Of a stretch of DNA of 64,000 nt, positions 25,928 through 33,292 are shown in pieces. The position numbers and the translations under genes were made by a program. The first letter of the stretch is position 1, and each line of letters opens with the position of its first letter. The stretch is from Acidobacteria bacterium AB60 (GTDB lineage: Bacteria; Acidobacteriota; Terriglobia; Terriglobales; Acidobacteriaceae). The stretch is taken from NCBI GenBank assembly GCA_008682415.1, contig VANK01000013.1:124001-188000 (forward strand), read 5' to 3'. The notes under the pieces are model-generated. The model saw only the letters and a list, made by a program, of their open reading frames with translations, made no database searches and was not told the origin of the DNA.

Positions 25928-26712
25928 AGCACCTGACCGACGAACAGCTCATCGAACACTACTTCGGCGAAGGCGCCAACCGCGTCATGGTCGAAACCCA
26001 CCTGCGCATCTGCAGCCGCTGTGAGCAGGTCCTCGAAGACATCACCTCCGCCCTTGAAGTCCGCGGCCCCGAGCCCCCCGCCCGCGATGCCCAGTACGGC
26101 GATCGTCTCTGGCAATCCATCCAGGCTCCGCTCACGCCCTATCCTGGCGACCCCCGCCGCGCCCGCTTCTCCTGGCGCATCTCCTGGCCGCGCACTCCAT
26201 GGCCCTCCCTCGTTCTCGCCGGAGCCTGCCTTCTCGCTCTCGCCGCCGCCTTCTTCAGCGGGTCTCTCTGGGAACGTCTCCGCCCGCATCCCAACCAGGC
26301 CGCCAACTCCGCTCAGGCCCCCGCCCAGGTCAAGGAGCGCGTCGTCCTCGTCATCCTCGGCGACCACCTCGACCGCAGCGAGCGCCTTCTCGTCCAGCTC
26401 AACCACGCCGGCGCCGCCACCCCGCAATCCGTCGATGCCCTCCGCGCCGAGGCTCGCCAGATGCTCCCCGATAACCGCCTCTACCGCCAGGCCATCTCCG
26501 CCCAGAGCGACCCCACCATGACCGCCGCCCTCGATCATCTCGAGCGCGTCCTGCTTGAGGTCGCCAACGCCCCTGACCAGCTCGACCCCGACGACATCGC
26601 CCGCATCGAGCACGAGATGAACACCGACTCGCTGCTCTTCCAGATCCGCGTCCTGCGCGCTCGCACCACCCAGGCCCAAACCGCCTCCGCCTCCCGGAAA
26701 GGATCCATCTAA
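25924..26712 (+). CDS. Membrane-anchored anti-sigma factor with zinc-finger-like N-terminus
   Basis: A 262-residue protein. Residues about 1-45 resemble the zf-HC2/ZAS anti-sigma domain, with the His-x3-Cys-x2-Cys pattern in THLRICSRCEQ. One membrane helix is at about residues 95-115 (LVLAGACLLALAAAFF). The remaining periplasmic part is alpha-helical (DHLDRSERLLVQLNHA, LDHLERVLLEVAN). It probably holds the adjacent ECF factor at the membrane until a signal reaches the periplasmic part. It overlaps the sigma gene by 4 bp and the next gene by 1 bp. Confidence 0.88.
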   Translation: MKHLTDEQLIEHYFGEGANRVMVETHLRICSRCEQVLEDITSALEVRGPEPPARDAQYGDRLWQSIQAPLTPYPGDPRRARFSWRISWPRTPWPSLVLAGACLLALAAAFFSGSLWERLRPHPNQAANSAQAPAQVKERVVLVILGDHLDRSERLLVQLNHAGAATPQSVDALRAEARQMLPDNRLYRQAISAQSDPTMTAALDHLERVLLEVANAPDQLDPDDIARIEHEMNTDSLLFQIRVLRARTTQAQTASASRKGSI

Positions 26713-27983
26713 TGAACGCCCAAACCGTCCTTCGCAATCTTCTCTTCTCCGCTGCTCTCTGCCTCGCCCTGCTGCTCCCGGCCCGCGCCGCCGCGCTGCA
26801 CTTCCAGGGCATCCTCATCAACGACGAGCTCAGCCTCACCAGCCCTGAGCCCCTCGCCGACGACACCCGCGAAGAACAGCTCTACTCCGACGCCACCCGC
26901 GCCATCAATGAGAGCCGCTGGTCCGACGCCGAGCCTTTGCTCAAACAGATCTCCGCGCTCCACGGCCGCCGCTCCGATGCCGCCCTCTACTGGAAGGCCT
27001 ACGTCAAGAGCAAGGAAGGCAACTCCGCCGCCGCCCTCGCCTCCTGCGACAGCCTGCGCAGCAACTACCCCCAGAGCACCTGGCTCAAAGACTGCTCCGC
27101 TCTCGCCATCGAGATCCACGGCCAAACCGGCAACCCCGTCGTCCCCCAGGCCGAGTCCGATGAAGAGCTCAAGCTCCTCGCCCTCAACTCCCTCATGCAG
27201 AGCGGCAATCCCAACGCCCTGCCCCTGCTCCAGCACATCATCGAGGGCCAAAGCTCGGAGCGCCTTAAGGAGCGCGCTCTCTTCGTCCTCGCGCAGAACC
27301 AGTCCAAAGAGGCGCACGACCTCCTCGGTCAGATCGTGCGCGGCGAAAAAGATCCCAACCTGCAGATCAAGGCCATCCGCCTGCTCGCCGCCGCCCAGGG
27401 CTCCGGCTCTGCTGAACTCCTCCTCGGCATCTACAACAAGTCCACCGACCGCAACGTCAAGAAGGCCGTGCTCGACTCCTACCTCATCATGAACGACCCC
27501 GAGCGCGTCACTCAGGCCGCCCTTCACGAATCCGATCCCGAACTCCAGCGCCACGCCATCCACGAGCTCGGAGCCATGGGCGCCGTCTCCCGCCTCTCCG
27601 AAATCTACAAGTCCACCTCCAGCAAAGAGGTCAAGTCCGACATCCTCAACTCCTACGTCGCCGCCGGCCCCAAAGGCGGCGATGCCCTCGCCGCCATCGC
27701 CTCCTCCGAACAGGATCCCGACCTCCGCCGCCGCGCCATCCGCAACATGGGGCCCACCGGAGGCTCTCCCGCCACGCTCGTCGCCATCTACAACAAGTTC
27801 TCCGATGAAGAGTCCAAGAAAGCCGCGGCCGACGCGCTCTTCGTCGCCGGCGATGCGCACGACCTCGTCGCCCTCGCGCGCAGCGAGAAAGACCCCGAAG
27901 CCCGCAAGAACCTCGTCAACAAGCTCGCCATCATGCACGACAAGGAAGCCACCGACTACATGGTCGAACTGCTCAACAAGTAG
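26712..27983 (+). CDS. Exported HEAT-repeat protein (first of the ECF operon)
   Basis: A 423-residue protein with a signal peptide (MNAQTVLRNLLFSAALCLALLL, cleavage near ARAAA). A TPR-like helical part (TRAINESRWSDAEPLLKQIS, YWKAYVKSKEG) is followed from about residue 150 by HEAT-type repeats. These carry recurring units such as ALLQHIIEGQSSERLKERALFVL-like pairs and repeated DPxLxxxAIxxLGxxG patterns. It is probably a periplasmic protein-binding scaffold. The ATG overlaps the anti-sigma stop (TAATG). No catalytic motif is seen. A paralogue follows 43 bp downstream. Confidence 0.87.
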   Translation: MNAQTVLRNLLFSAALCLALLLPARAAALHFQGILINDELSLTSPEPLADDTREEQLYSDATRAINESRWSDAEPLLKQISALHGRRSDAALYWKAYVKSKEGNSAAALASCDSLRSNYPQSTWLKDCSALAIEIHGQTGNPVVPQAESDEELKLLALNSLMQSGNPNALPLLQHIIEGQSSERLKERALFVLAQNQSKEAHDLLGQIVRGEKDPNLQIKAIRLLAAAQGSGSAELLLGIYNKSTDRNVKKAVLDSYLIMNDPERVTQAALHESDPELQRHAIHELGAMGAVSRLSEIYKSTSSKEVKSDILNSYVAAGPKGGDALAAIASSEQDPDLRRRAIRNMGPTGGSPATLVAIYNKFSDEESKKAAADALFVAGDAHDLVALARSEKDPEARKNLVNKLAIMHDKEATDYMVELLNK

Positions 27984-28026
27984 GAGGGCCCGTCATGCCC
28001 AGCGTCATGATCCGGAGGACACACTC

Positions 28027-29094
28027 ATGAAAACCCTATTCCCCGCTTCCCTGCTCTTCGCGCTGGCCGCGGCCCTGCCCGCGCCCGTCAGCGCCCAGCA
28101 GCCCAAAGTCAGCAACGCGCAGGTCAAAGTCGAGGCCCTCGATGGCGGCCTCTCCGCCACCGTCGACCGCATCCGCCACTCTGCTGATCGGGTCTGGATC
28201 GGCTACCAGATCGCGGCCCTCCCCGGCCATCACATCGCCGCCTGCTCTGACTGGAATCACTCCGACAACAACAGCGACGACTGCTGCGGTGAGTTCCGCC
28301 TTGAAGACGATCAGGAGACCCACGTCAACCGCGAGCCGCAGGAGCCGCAGAACGTCTACGTCCTCCTTCGCTATGAGAAGGCCTCTCCCGTCCGCGTCCG
28401 CATCGCCGGCGCGGGCTGCCGCCTCAACGCCGGCGGCGTCAACTTCTCCTGGCTCCCCCAGGTCACCCCGCAGGACTCCCTCGCCCTCCTCGCCACCCTC
28501 GTCAACCAGCAAGCCGACGATCACCGCGTCATGGAAGGCGCGCTCTTCGCCATCAGCGCCCACGCCGCGCCCGAGGCAACTAGCACCCTCGTGCAGATCG
28601 CCACCTCCGCCTCCTCCGAACACCTCCGCGAGCAGGCCGCCTTCTGGCTCGGCGTGCAGCGCGGCCACGAGGGCTTCCTCGCCCTTAAATCTCTCGAAGA
28701 AAAATGGTCCGGCGACGCCCGCCTCCGCGAGAAGCTCACCTTCGACTTCTCCCAGAACTCCGATCCCGGCGCCGAAGATGAGCTCATCCGCATGGCCAAA
28801 AACGACCCCGAAGCGAAGGTCCGCGGACAGGCCCTCTTCTGGATCGCGCAGAAGGCCGGCAAGCACGCCACCCAGACCCTCACCGAGTCCATCCAGAACG
28901 ACCCCGAAACCGACGTGAAGAAGAAAGCGGTCTTCGCCCTCTCCCAGCTCCCCAAAGACGAAGGTGTCCCCCAACTCATCCACGTCGCCGAAACCAACAC
29001 CAACCCCGCCGTCCGCAAAGACGCCTACTTCTGGCTGGGCCAGTCCCAGGACCCCCGCGCCCTGGCCTTCCTCGAGCAAGTGCTTAAAAGATAG
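28027..29094 (+). CDS. Exported HEAT-repeat protein (second of the ECF operon)
   Basis: A 355-residue protein with signal peptide (ends APVSAQQ). Its N-terminal domain of about 130 residues is not recognised and contains clustered cysteines (DCCGEFRLE). The remainder is a HEAT-repeat array with units such as LREQAAFWLGVQRG, VRGQALFWIAQKAGKHA and VRKDAYFWLGQSQDPRAL. It is distinct from its upstream neighbour but clearly related in the repeat part. ATG 28027 has GGAGG eight bases upstream. The TAG stop (29092-29094) is the first triplet of a TAGGGAACA repeat, so the array starts exactly at the gene end. Confidence 0.87.
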   Translation: MKTLFPASLLFALAAALPAPVSAQQPKVSNAQVKVEALDGGLSATVDRIRHSADRVWIGYQIAALPGHHIAACSDWNHSDNNSDDCCGEFRLEDDQETHVNREPQEPQNVYVLLRYEKASPVRVRIAGAGCRLNAGGVNFSWLPQVTPQDSLALLATLVNQQADDHRVMEGALFAISAHAAPEATSTLVQIATSASSEHLREQAAFWLGVQRGHEGFLALKSLEEKWSGDARLREKLTFDFSQNSDPGAEDELIRMAKNDPEAKVRGQALFWIAQKAGKHATQTLTESIQNDPETDVKKKAVFALSQLPKDEGVPQLIHVAETNTNPAVRKDAYFWLGQSQDPRALAFLEQVLKR

Positions 29095-29166
29095 GGAACA
29101 GGGAACAGGGAACAGGGATCAGTGGTCAGTGAACAGTGGACAGGGATCAGTGCTCAGTGAACAGTG
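29092..29166. repeat. Heptamer array GGGAACA plus TCAGTGR units
   Basis: Consecutive GGGAACA units starting from the stop codon pass into TCAGTGG, TCAGTGA, ACAGTGG, ACAGGGA, TCAGTGC, TCAGTGA and ACAGTGC. The TCAGTG family matches the array at 35405-35442 and, reverse-complemented (TGATCAC/CACTGA), the one at 23728-23768. Confidence 0.88.
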
Positions 29167-29234
29167 CTCGCCGACCCCCCGATCCCTGCCCCCCGATCTC
29201 CGCCCCCAACCCCTGATCTCTCCCTCCGCCACAG

Positions 29235-29357
29235 ACCTGTCATCCCGTAGCGCAGCGAAGGGATCTGCAGTTGCTGTTGTTGTTGCCTTTTTCATGCATC
29301 ACAGGCAAACTCCACTTTCCACAGCCCCCTCCCCCCCACAAACCTGTCATCCCGCAG
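29235..29357. repeat. Dispersed intergenic repeat, copy 1 (full) plus a truncated copy
   Basis: The unit begins ACCTGTCATCCCG, followed by TAGCGCAGCGAAGGGATC, TGCAGTTGC, a TTGTTGTTGCC stretch, TTCATGCATCACAGGC and CCACTTTCCACAGCCCC. The full copy ends at about 29328. A second copy restarts at 29341 but breaks after 17 bp. The same unit recurs at 30043-30147 and 30152-30230. Confidence 0.9.
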
Positions 29358-29430
29358 GCAGTTGTCTTGCCTCTAACAACCGTGGTCCCGATCACAGCAC
29401 CCCGCGGTGCTCCCTGACTAATCTCCCATC

Positions 29431-29769
29431 ATGGCCGAGCGCATCTATTACACCTACATCATGGCCAGCCGCAGCCGCACCCTCTACATCGGCGTCACAA
29501 GCAACTTGCACAAGCGCGTCTTCCAGCACAAGTGGAAGGAGCATGGCGGCTTCACCGCCCGCTACAACTGCGACCGCCTCGTGTGGTTCGAGCGCCACAA
29601 CGATATCGGTATCGCCATCGCCCGCGAAAAAGAACTGAAAGACTGGAGACGTTCCAGGAAGATCGCACTCATCGAATCCATCAACCCCGCATGGACTGAT
29701 CTCAGCCGCGAATGGTACGAATACGAGCCCGCCGACTACCGGCGCGCCCTCGACCGCATGAACAACTGA
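29431..29769 (+). CDS. Small GIY-YIG nuclease-domain protein
   Basis: A 112-residue single-domain protein. The GIY-YIG signature is seen as YYTYIMAS followed by TLYIGVTSNLHKRVFQHK, with the catalytic Tyr pair and Arg in place. REKELKDWRRSRKIALIES gives the conserved Glu/Lys region. It belongs to the group of small stand-alone GIY-YIG proteins often predicted as excinuclease-like but of unknown role. The gene sits alone inside a field of repeated sequence, with repeat copies on both sides. Its codon use is less C-biased than the neighbouring operon, consistent with a mobile or acquired element (inference). Confidence 0.9.
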   Translation: MAERIYYTYIMASRSRTLYIGVTSNLHKRVFQHKWKEHGGFTARYNCDRLVWFERHNDIGIAIAREKELKDWRRSRKIALIESINPAWTDLSREWYEYEPADYRRALDRMNN

Positions 29770-29777
29770 CTCCGTTC

Positions 29778-29901
29778 CTCCAAAGAGGAGTCATCCCGCA
29801 GCGCAGCGAAAGAATCCGCCCTGAAAACTCCTTCCGTACCACAAAGTCCCGCTCCCCCACAAACCTGTCATCCCGTAGCGCAGCGAAGGGATCTGCAGTT
29901 G
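29778..29901. repeat. Dispersed intergenic repeat, copies 2 (variant) and 3
   Basis: Copy 2 (29778-29855) starts CTCCAAAGAGGAGTCATCCCG and continues with a second type of tail, AGAATCCGCCCTGAA and TACCACAAAGTCCCGCTCC. Copy 3 (29863-29901) has the first-type core AGCGCAGCGAAGGGATCTGC and stops after CAGTTG. Both follow the GIY-YIG gene directly. Confidence 0.88.
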
Positions 29902-29974
29902 TTCCTCCTTCTGCTCTTCAAGAGCGCATCGTTTACGGCCACCCTCAACTGCACCCTCTACAATCCCCAACGGC

Positions 29975-30042
29975 CCTGCCATCCCGTAGCCGCAGCGGAG
30001 GAATCCGCCCTGAATATTCCTTCAGTACCACAAAGTCCCGCT
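29975..30042. repeat. Dispersed intergenic repeat, copy 4 (variant tail)
   Basis: CCTGCCATCCCGTAGCCGCAG, then GAGGAATCCGCCCTGAATA and the tail TACCACAAAGTCCCGCTCC shared with copy 2. There are small indels relative to copy 2, so this is an old or degenerating copy. Confidence 0.85.
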
Positions 30043-30230
30043 CCTCCAAAGAGGTGTCATCCCGCAGCGCAGCGAAGGGATCTGCAGTTGCCGTTGTTGT
30101 TGCCTTTTTCATGCATCACAGGCGAAACTCCACTTTCCACAGCCCCCCCACAAACCTGTCATCCCGCAGCGCAGCGAAGGGATCTGCAGTTGCCGTTGTT
30201 GTTGCCTTTTTCATGCATCACAGGCAAAAC
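30043..30230. repeat. Dispersed intergenic repeat, copies 5 and 6 in tandem
   Basis: Two nearly identical first-type units whose TGTCATCCCG cores are 102 bp apart (30055 and 30157). Both have AGCGCAGCGAAGGGATCTGC, the TTGTTGTTGCC stretch and TTCATGCATCACAGGC. Their near identity points to recent duplication or gene conversion. Confidence 0.9.
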
Positions 30231-30312
30231 TTTGCCACCGCCGACCCCCTGAACGAGGCCGCGTGCTCCGCCAACGTTCACTCCACCACCCCTTTACTCC
30301 CTCACGGTTTAT

Positions 30313-30328
30313 TACTACAAATGTAGTA
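30313..30328. promoter_or_regulatory. BlaI/MecI-type operator, TACTACA-AA-TGTAGTA
   Basis: A perfect 7-bp inverted repeat with a 2-bp centre. This matches the core TACA/TGTA palindrome bound by BlaI/MecI/CopY-family repressors, which are abundant in acidobacteria. No blaI/blaR-type gene is in the window. The next gene on either strand is far away, so the regulated transcript is not obvious. Confidence 0.6.
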
Positions 30329-30356
30329 TCAATTCGCCACGAAAATTTAGCGAAAA

Positions 30357-30372
30357 TGTGATCTAAATCACA
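30357..30372. promoter_or_regulatory. CRP/FNR-family-type palindrome, TGTGA-N6-TCACA
   Basis: TGTGATCTAAATCACA is a perfect inverted repeat with the CRP-consensus half-sites. It is centred 44 bp from the BlaI-type palindrome, so two regulators could act on one promoter. The regulator identity is inference from the site alone. Confidence 0.55.
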
Positions 30373-30596
30373 AACTCATCCTCATCCCGCCTCAACCAAT
30401 AACCAGGCATCGATTCCCCTTCCCGACCCGTGCCCTCCAAATTCCTGTCAAGCCCCTGCCAGCCTGTGGAAAATTGCCAGAATCGCCTAACCGCTGATGC
30501 CACAATCCTTTCCGCCCCAAAAATAGATCCGCGAAATCCGCGAAAACATTGGGGATTAATTCTCTGAACCTGCCACACTATATCTAGAGCAGCAAA

Positions 30597-30630
30597 AGAG
30601 CCCCTCCCGGAGACTTCCCGGAGGGGCTTT
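30597..30630. terminator. Hairpin terminator, possibly bidirectional
   Basis: GCCCCTCC (30600-30607) pairs with GGAGGGGC (30620-30627). An inner GGA/TCC stem follows after one C-C mismatch, with a GACT loop. The outer bases AAGA/TTT add weak pairs. The + strand continues CTTTGCCGTTTT; the - strand continues CTCTTTTGCT. It lies about 265 bp upstream of the FHA-transglycosylase start, so it would end a short transcript beginning near the palindromes. Confidence 0.6.
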
Positions 30631-30895
30631 GCCGTTTTCGCGGCACAAAAGGAGCGCCCAAATGCCTAACTCGCTCATTTGGAAGGAAGCACCCGCAGCC
30701 CTCGACTCGCAGGCCCTCGGCCCAGGACGCCGCCATCCGGTGATTTATCTCACATTCAACGCGCAAAACCGCCACTTTTGCTCCTAACCCCATGACCGCA
30801 AACCGCTTACCCGTTTTTTCTTGCGCGCGCCCGCCAAATTCCAAAAAGGGAGGCCCGACCCCCAATGAGTAGAATTCTCCTCGTACCGCCCCGCA

Positions 30896-32362
30896 ATGGA
30901 CCCGTACCCGATGGATGTTCGCGCCACTGGAACCTCCGTGTCTGCCGGACCGATCGAAGTCAGGATCGGGGAGGAGCAGCCGCGGGTCTTCGCCGCGGCG
31001 TTTCACATCGGGCGCGCGGCGGAGTGCGAGGTTGCGATCCCCAACAGCTATGTCAGCCGCATGCATGCGCGGGTGGCGCCGGAGGCGGGCGGCTGGCGGG
31101 TCACGGACCTGAACAGCAGCAACGGGATCTTCTGGCGCGGCAACCGGGTGGCGGAGGTTCTGATCGCGGCCAGCGAGGTCGTGCGGCTGGGGATCGAGGG
31201 GCCGGAGCTGGCCTTCCGCGTCCAGGAGCCGCCCAAGCCCGCCTCCGACATGGAGGCCTACGTCAAGCGCTACTTCCAGGAGCCGGCGGAAGGGGAGGCT
31301 GTCGGGGAGCACACCCGCTACATCCGGATGGCGTACGCCCAGGTGCAGTCGCAGCAGAAGCAGGCGCACACCAAGCAGAAGCGCATCCTGTTCGGGGCGA
31401 TCGGAGGGCTGGCGCTGATCGGGCTGATGGTGGGGCTGTATGCCCTGCGGCTGCAGCGCGAGGCGCAGCACCAGCGGGAGCTGGCGCGCAACATCTTCTA
31501 TGCCATGAAGTCGCTGGACGTGGAGATTGCCACCGCGGAGCAGGCGGCCATGACGGCGGACCCGGCGAAGGGGCAGGCCACGGTCGCCCGCTACGAGGGA
31601 CGCCGCCGGGAGATGCAGCAGAACTACGACCAGTTCCTTGCCACGCTGCACATCTACGACGCCAAGAGCACGGAGCAGCACCGGCTGATCCTGCGGGTGG
31701 CGCGCATCTTCGGGGAGTGCGAGCTGGACATGCCGCCGGACTTCGAGAACGAGGTGATGCGCTACATCAAGATGTGGCAGTCGACCGGGCGGTTTGCGCG
31801 CGACGTCCAGGCGGCGAGGGACAAGGGCTACACGCGGACGATTCCGGATGCGCTGTTGAGCCGGGGCCTGCCGGTCCAGTTCTTCTACCTGGCGATGCAG
31901 GAGAGCGATTTCGATCCGTATCGCAGCGGGCCGCTGACGCGGAAGGGGTACGCCAAGGGGATGTGGCAGTTCATTCCCGAGACGGCGGTGAAGTATGGGC
32001 TGCACCTGGGGCCGCTGGTGGACCTGGGCCGCGCCGATCCCGGGGACGAGCGCGATCATGCGGAGAAGGCGACCGACGCCGCGACGCGCTACATCCAGAC
32101 GCTGTACAGCACGGATGCGCAGGCCTCGGGCCTGCTCGTGATGGCCTGCTACAACTGGGGCGAGGGGCAGGTGCTGCCGCTGGTGCGGGGCATGCCGGCG
32201 AACCCGCGGGAGAGGAACTTCTGGAAGCTGCTGGCGAACCATCGCGACCAGATCCCCAAGGAGACCTATGACTATGTCTTCTACATCACCTCGGCGGCGG
32301 TGATCGGGGAGAACCCGCGGCTGTTCGGATTCGACTTCGACAATCCCCTGGAAGCGCGCTAA
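30896..32362 (+). CDS. FHA domain - transmembrane - lytic transglycosylase fusion protein
   Basis: A 488-residue single-pass membrane protein. Residues about 20-110 are an FHA phosphothreonine-binding domain (FHIGRAAE, SYVSRMHARV, DLNSSNGIFW). A membrane helix at about 164-185 is followed by a helical linker. Residues about 325-450 are an SLT/MltE-like lysozyme fold with the catalytic Glu in LAMQESDFDP (Glu336), GMWQFIPETA and ACYNWGEG. Predicted topology places FHA in the cytosol and the glycan strand-cleaving enzyme in the periplasm. That would allow Ser/Thr kinase signalling to control peptidoglycan turnover (inference). An in-frame ATG at 30911 is an alternative start. Coding becomes G-rich here, unlike the preceding genes. 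Confidence 0.9.
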   Translation: MDPYPMDVRATGTSVSAGPIEVRIGEEQPRVFAAAFHIGRAAECEVAIPNSYVSRMHARVAPEAGGWRVTDLNSSNGIFWRGNRVAEVLIAASEVVRLGIEGPELAFRVQEPPKPASDMEAYVKRYFQEPAEGEAVGEHTRYIRMAYAQVQSQQKQAHTKQKRILFGAIGGLALIGLMVGLYALRLQREAQHQRELARNIFYAMKSLDVEIATAEQAAMTADPAKGQATVARYEGRRREMQQNYDQFLATLHIYDAKSTEQHRLILRVARIFGECELDMPPDFENEVMRYIKMWQSTGRFARDVQAARDKGYTRTIPDALLSRGLPVQFFYLAMQESDFDPYRSGPLTRKGYAKGMWQFIPETAVKYGLHLGPLVDLGRADPGDERDHAEKATDAATRYIQTLYSTDAQASGLLVMACYNWGEGQVLPLVRGMPANPRERNFWKLLANHRDQIPKETYDYVFYITSAAVIGENPRLFGFDFDNPLEAR

Positions 32363-32476
32363 ACGGTCCGCAACCTGAGACACGGTCCGGGGCGATTGGC
32401 AGCGCATCCCGCACCGGGCGCATCATACGCCCCTAAGAAAGACCGACAGAACGAAGTTGGATTTGCGGGCTCATCG

Positions 32477-33292
32477 ATGTCGATATCTCCCTCCATGCTG
32501 CAACGCGCGACGTGGGGAGAGCTGCGGACCGTGCTGATGTTTGCGCACCCCGATGATGAGGCAGTTGCGCTGGGAGCGCGGCTGGAGCTGTTTGCGGCGG
32601 CGACGCTGGTGCACGTGACAGACGGGGCGCCGCGCAACGGCGAGGATGCGCGCATGCACGGGTTTGCGAGCGTGGACGCCTACCGCGCGGCGCGCGCGGA
32701 GGAGCTGAATGCCGCGCTGAAGCGGGCCGGGCTGAGGAAGATGAAACGGGTTGCCTTACAAATCCCGGACCAGGAGGCGAGCCTTCATCTCCCCGAGATC
32801 ACGGGATCGCTGTGCGAGATTCTGCAGGCAGAGACGCCCGACGTCGTGTTCACCCATCCGTACGAGGGAGGGCATCCCGACCACGATGCGACGGCGTTCG
32901 CGGTACACCGCGCCGCGGCGCGATGGGGGACGGCGGGAGGCAAGGCGCCGAGGATCGTGGAGGCGGCTTTCTATCATCTTGGATCGAAGGGAATCGAGAC
33001 AGGGAGGTTTCTTGGATCGCAGCAGGAGACGGAGGCCATCCATTTCGATCTCTCTCCCGTGGAGCGGGAGAGGAAGCAGGAGATCCTTGCGTGCTTTCCC
33101 TCACAGCAGGGAACGCTCCGCCTGTTCCCGCTGGACCGGGAGAGCTACCGGATTGCACCGGAGTATGACTTTCACGCGCCGCCGCATGAGAGGCCGGTGT
33201 TGTACGAGAACTTTCCGTGGGGGATGACCTCCTCCCGGTTTTGCGAGCTGACCCAGGCCGCGGATGAAAGGGCGATGCACTCATGCCGATGA
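32477..33292 (+). CDS. PIG-L family deacetylase
   Basis: About 271 residues. The zinc-binding motif AHPDDEAVALGARL lies near the N-terminus, and the second metal/catalytic part is THPYEGGHPDHDATAF. The family removes N-acetyl groups from GlcNAc-type sugars or conjugates (GlcNAc-PI, mycothiol/bacillithiol precursors, lincosamide and LPS sugars). The start is ATG 32477; the frame is open upstream but lacks homology, and ATG 32495 is also possible. It overlaps the next glycosyltransferase by 10 bp, so a three-gene operon for sugar transfer and modification is likely. The protein is cytosolic. Confidence 0.9.
   Translation: MSISPSMLQRATWGELRTVLMFAHPDDEAVALGARLELFAAATLVHVTDGAPRNGEDARMHGFASVDAYRAARAEELNAALKRAGLRKMKRVALQIPDQEASLHLPEITGSLCEILQAETPDVVFTHPYEGGHPDHDATAFAVHRAAARWGTAGGKAPRIVEAAFYHLGSKGIETGRFLGSQQETEAIHFDLSPVERERKQEILACFPSQQGTLRLFPLDRESYRIAPEYDFHAPPHERPVLYENFPWGMTSSRFCELTQAADERAMHSCR

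Larger units (their letters stand above)
30231..30895. other. Non-coding stretch of about 665 bp with regulatory palindromes
   Basis: No credible protein gene is seen. It is A/T-richer than the surroundings and contains two perfect palindromes (30313-30328, 30357-30372), one DnaA-box-like 9-mer with one mismatch on the - strand (30465-30473), a possible -10 hexamer TATATC at 30579-30584, and a hairpin terminator at 30597-30630. The + strand base skew changes from C-rich to G-rich across this stretch. Confidence 0.6.

Noticed and set aside
30363..30578. A 71-residue reverse frame near the palindromes
   Set aside because: Contains an FRGFRGS-type pattern common to intergenic CGCGGATTT repeats. 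No upstream signal.
30231..30895. Replication origin call
   Set aside because: The skew change is suggestive, but only one DnaA-box-like 9-mer with a mismatch was found (30465-30473) and there is no dnaA, dnaN or gyrase gene. Kept as a finding about skew only.
30584..32407. Long reverse open frame over the FHA-transglycosylase gene
   Set aside because: Arg/Leu/His-rich antisense product. The forward frame has FHA and SLT motifs and a membrane helix.
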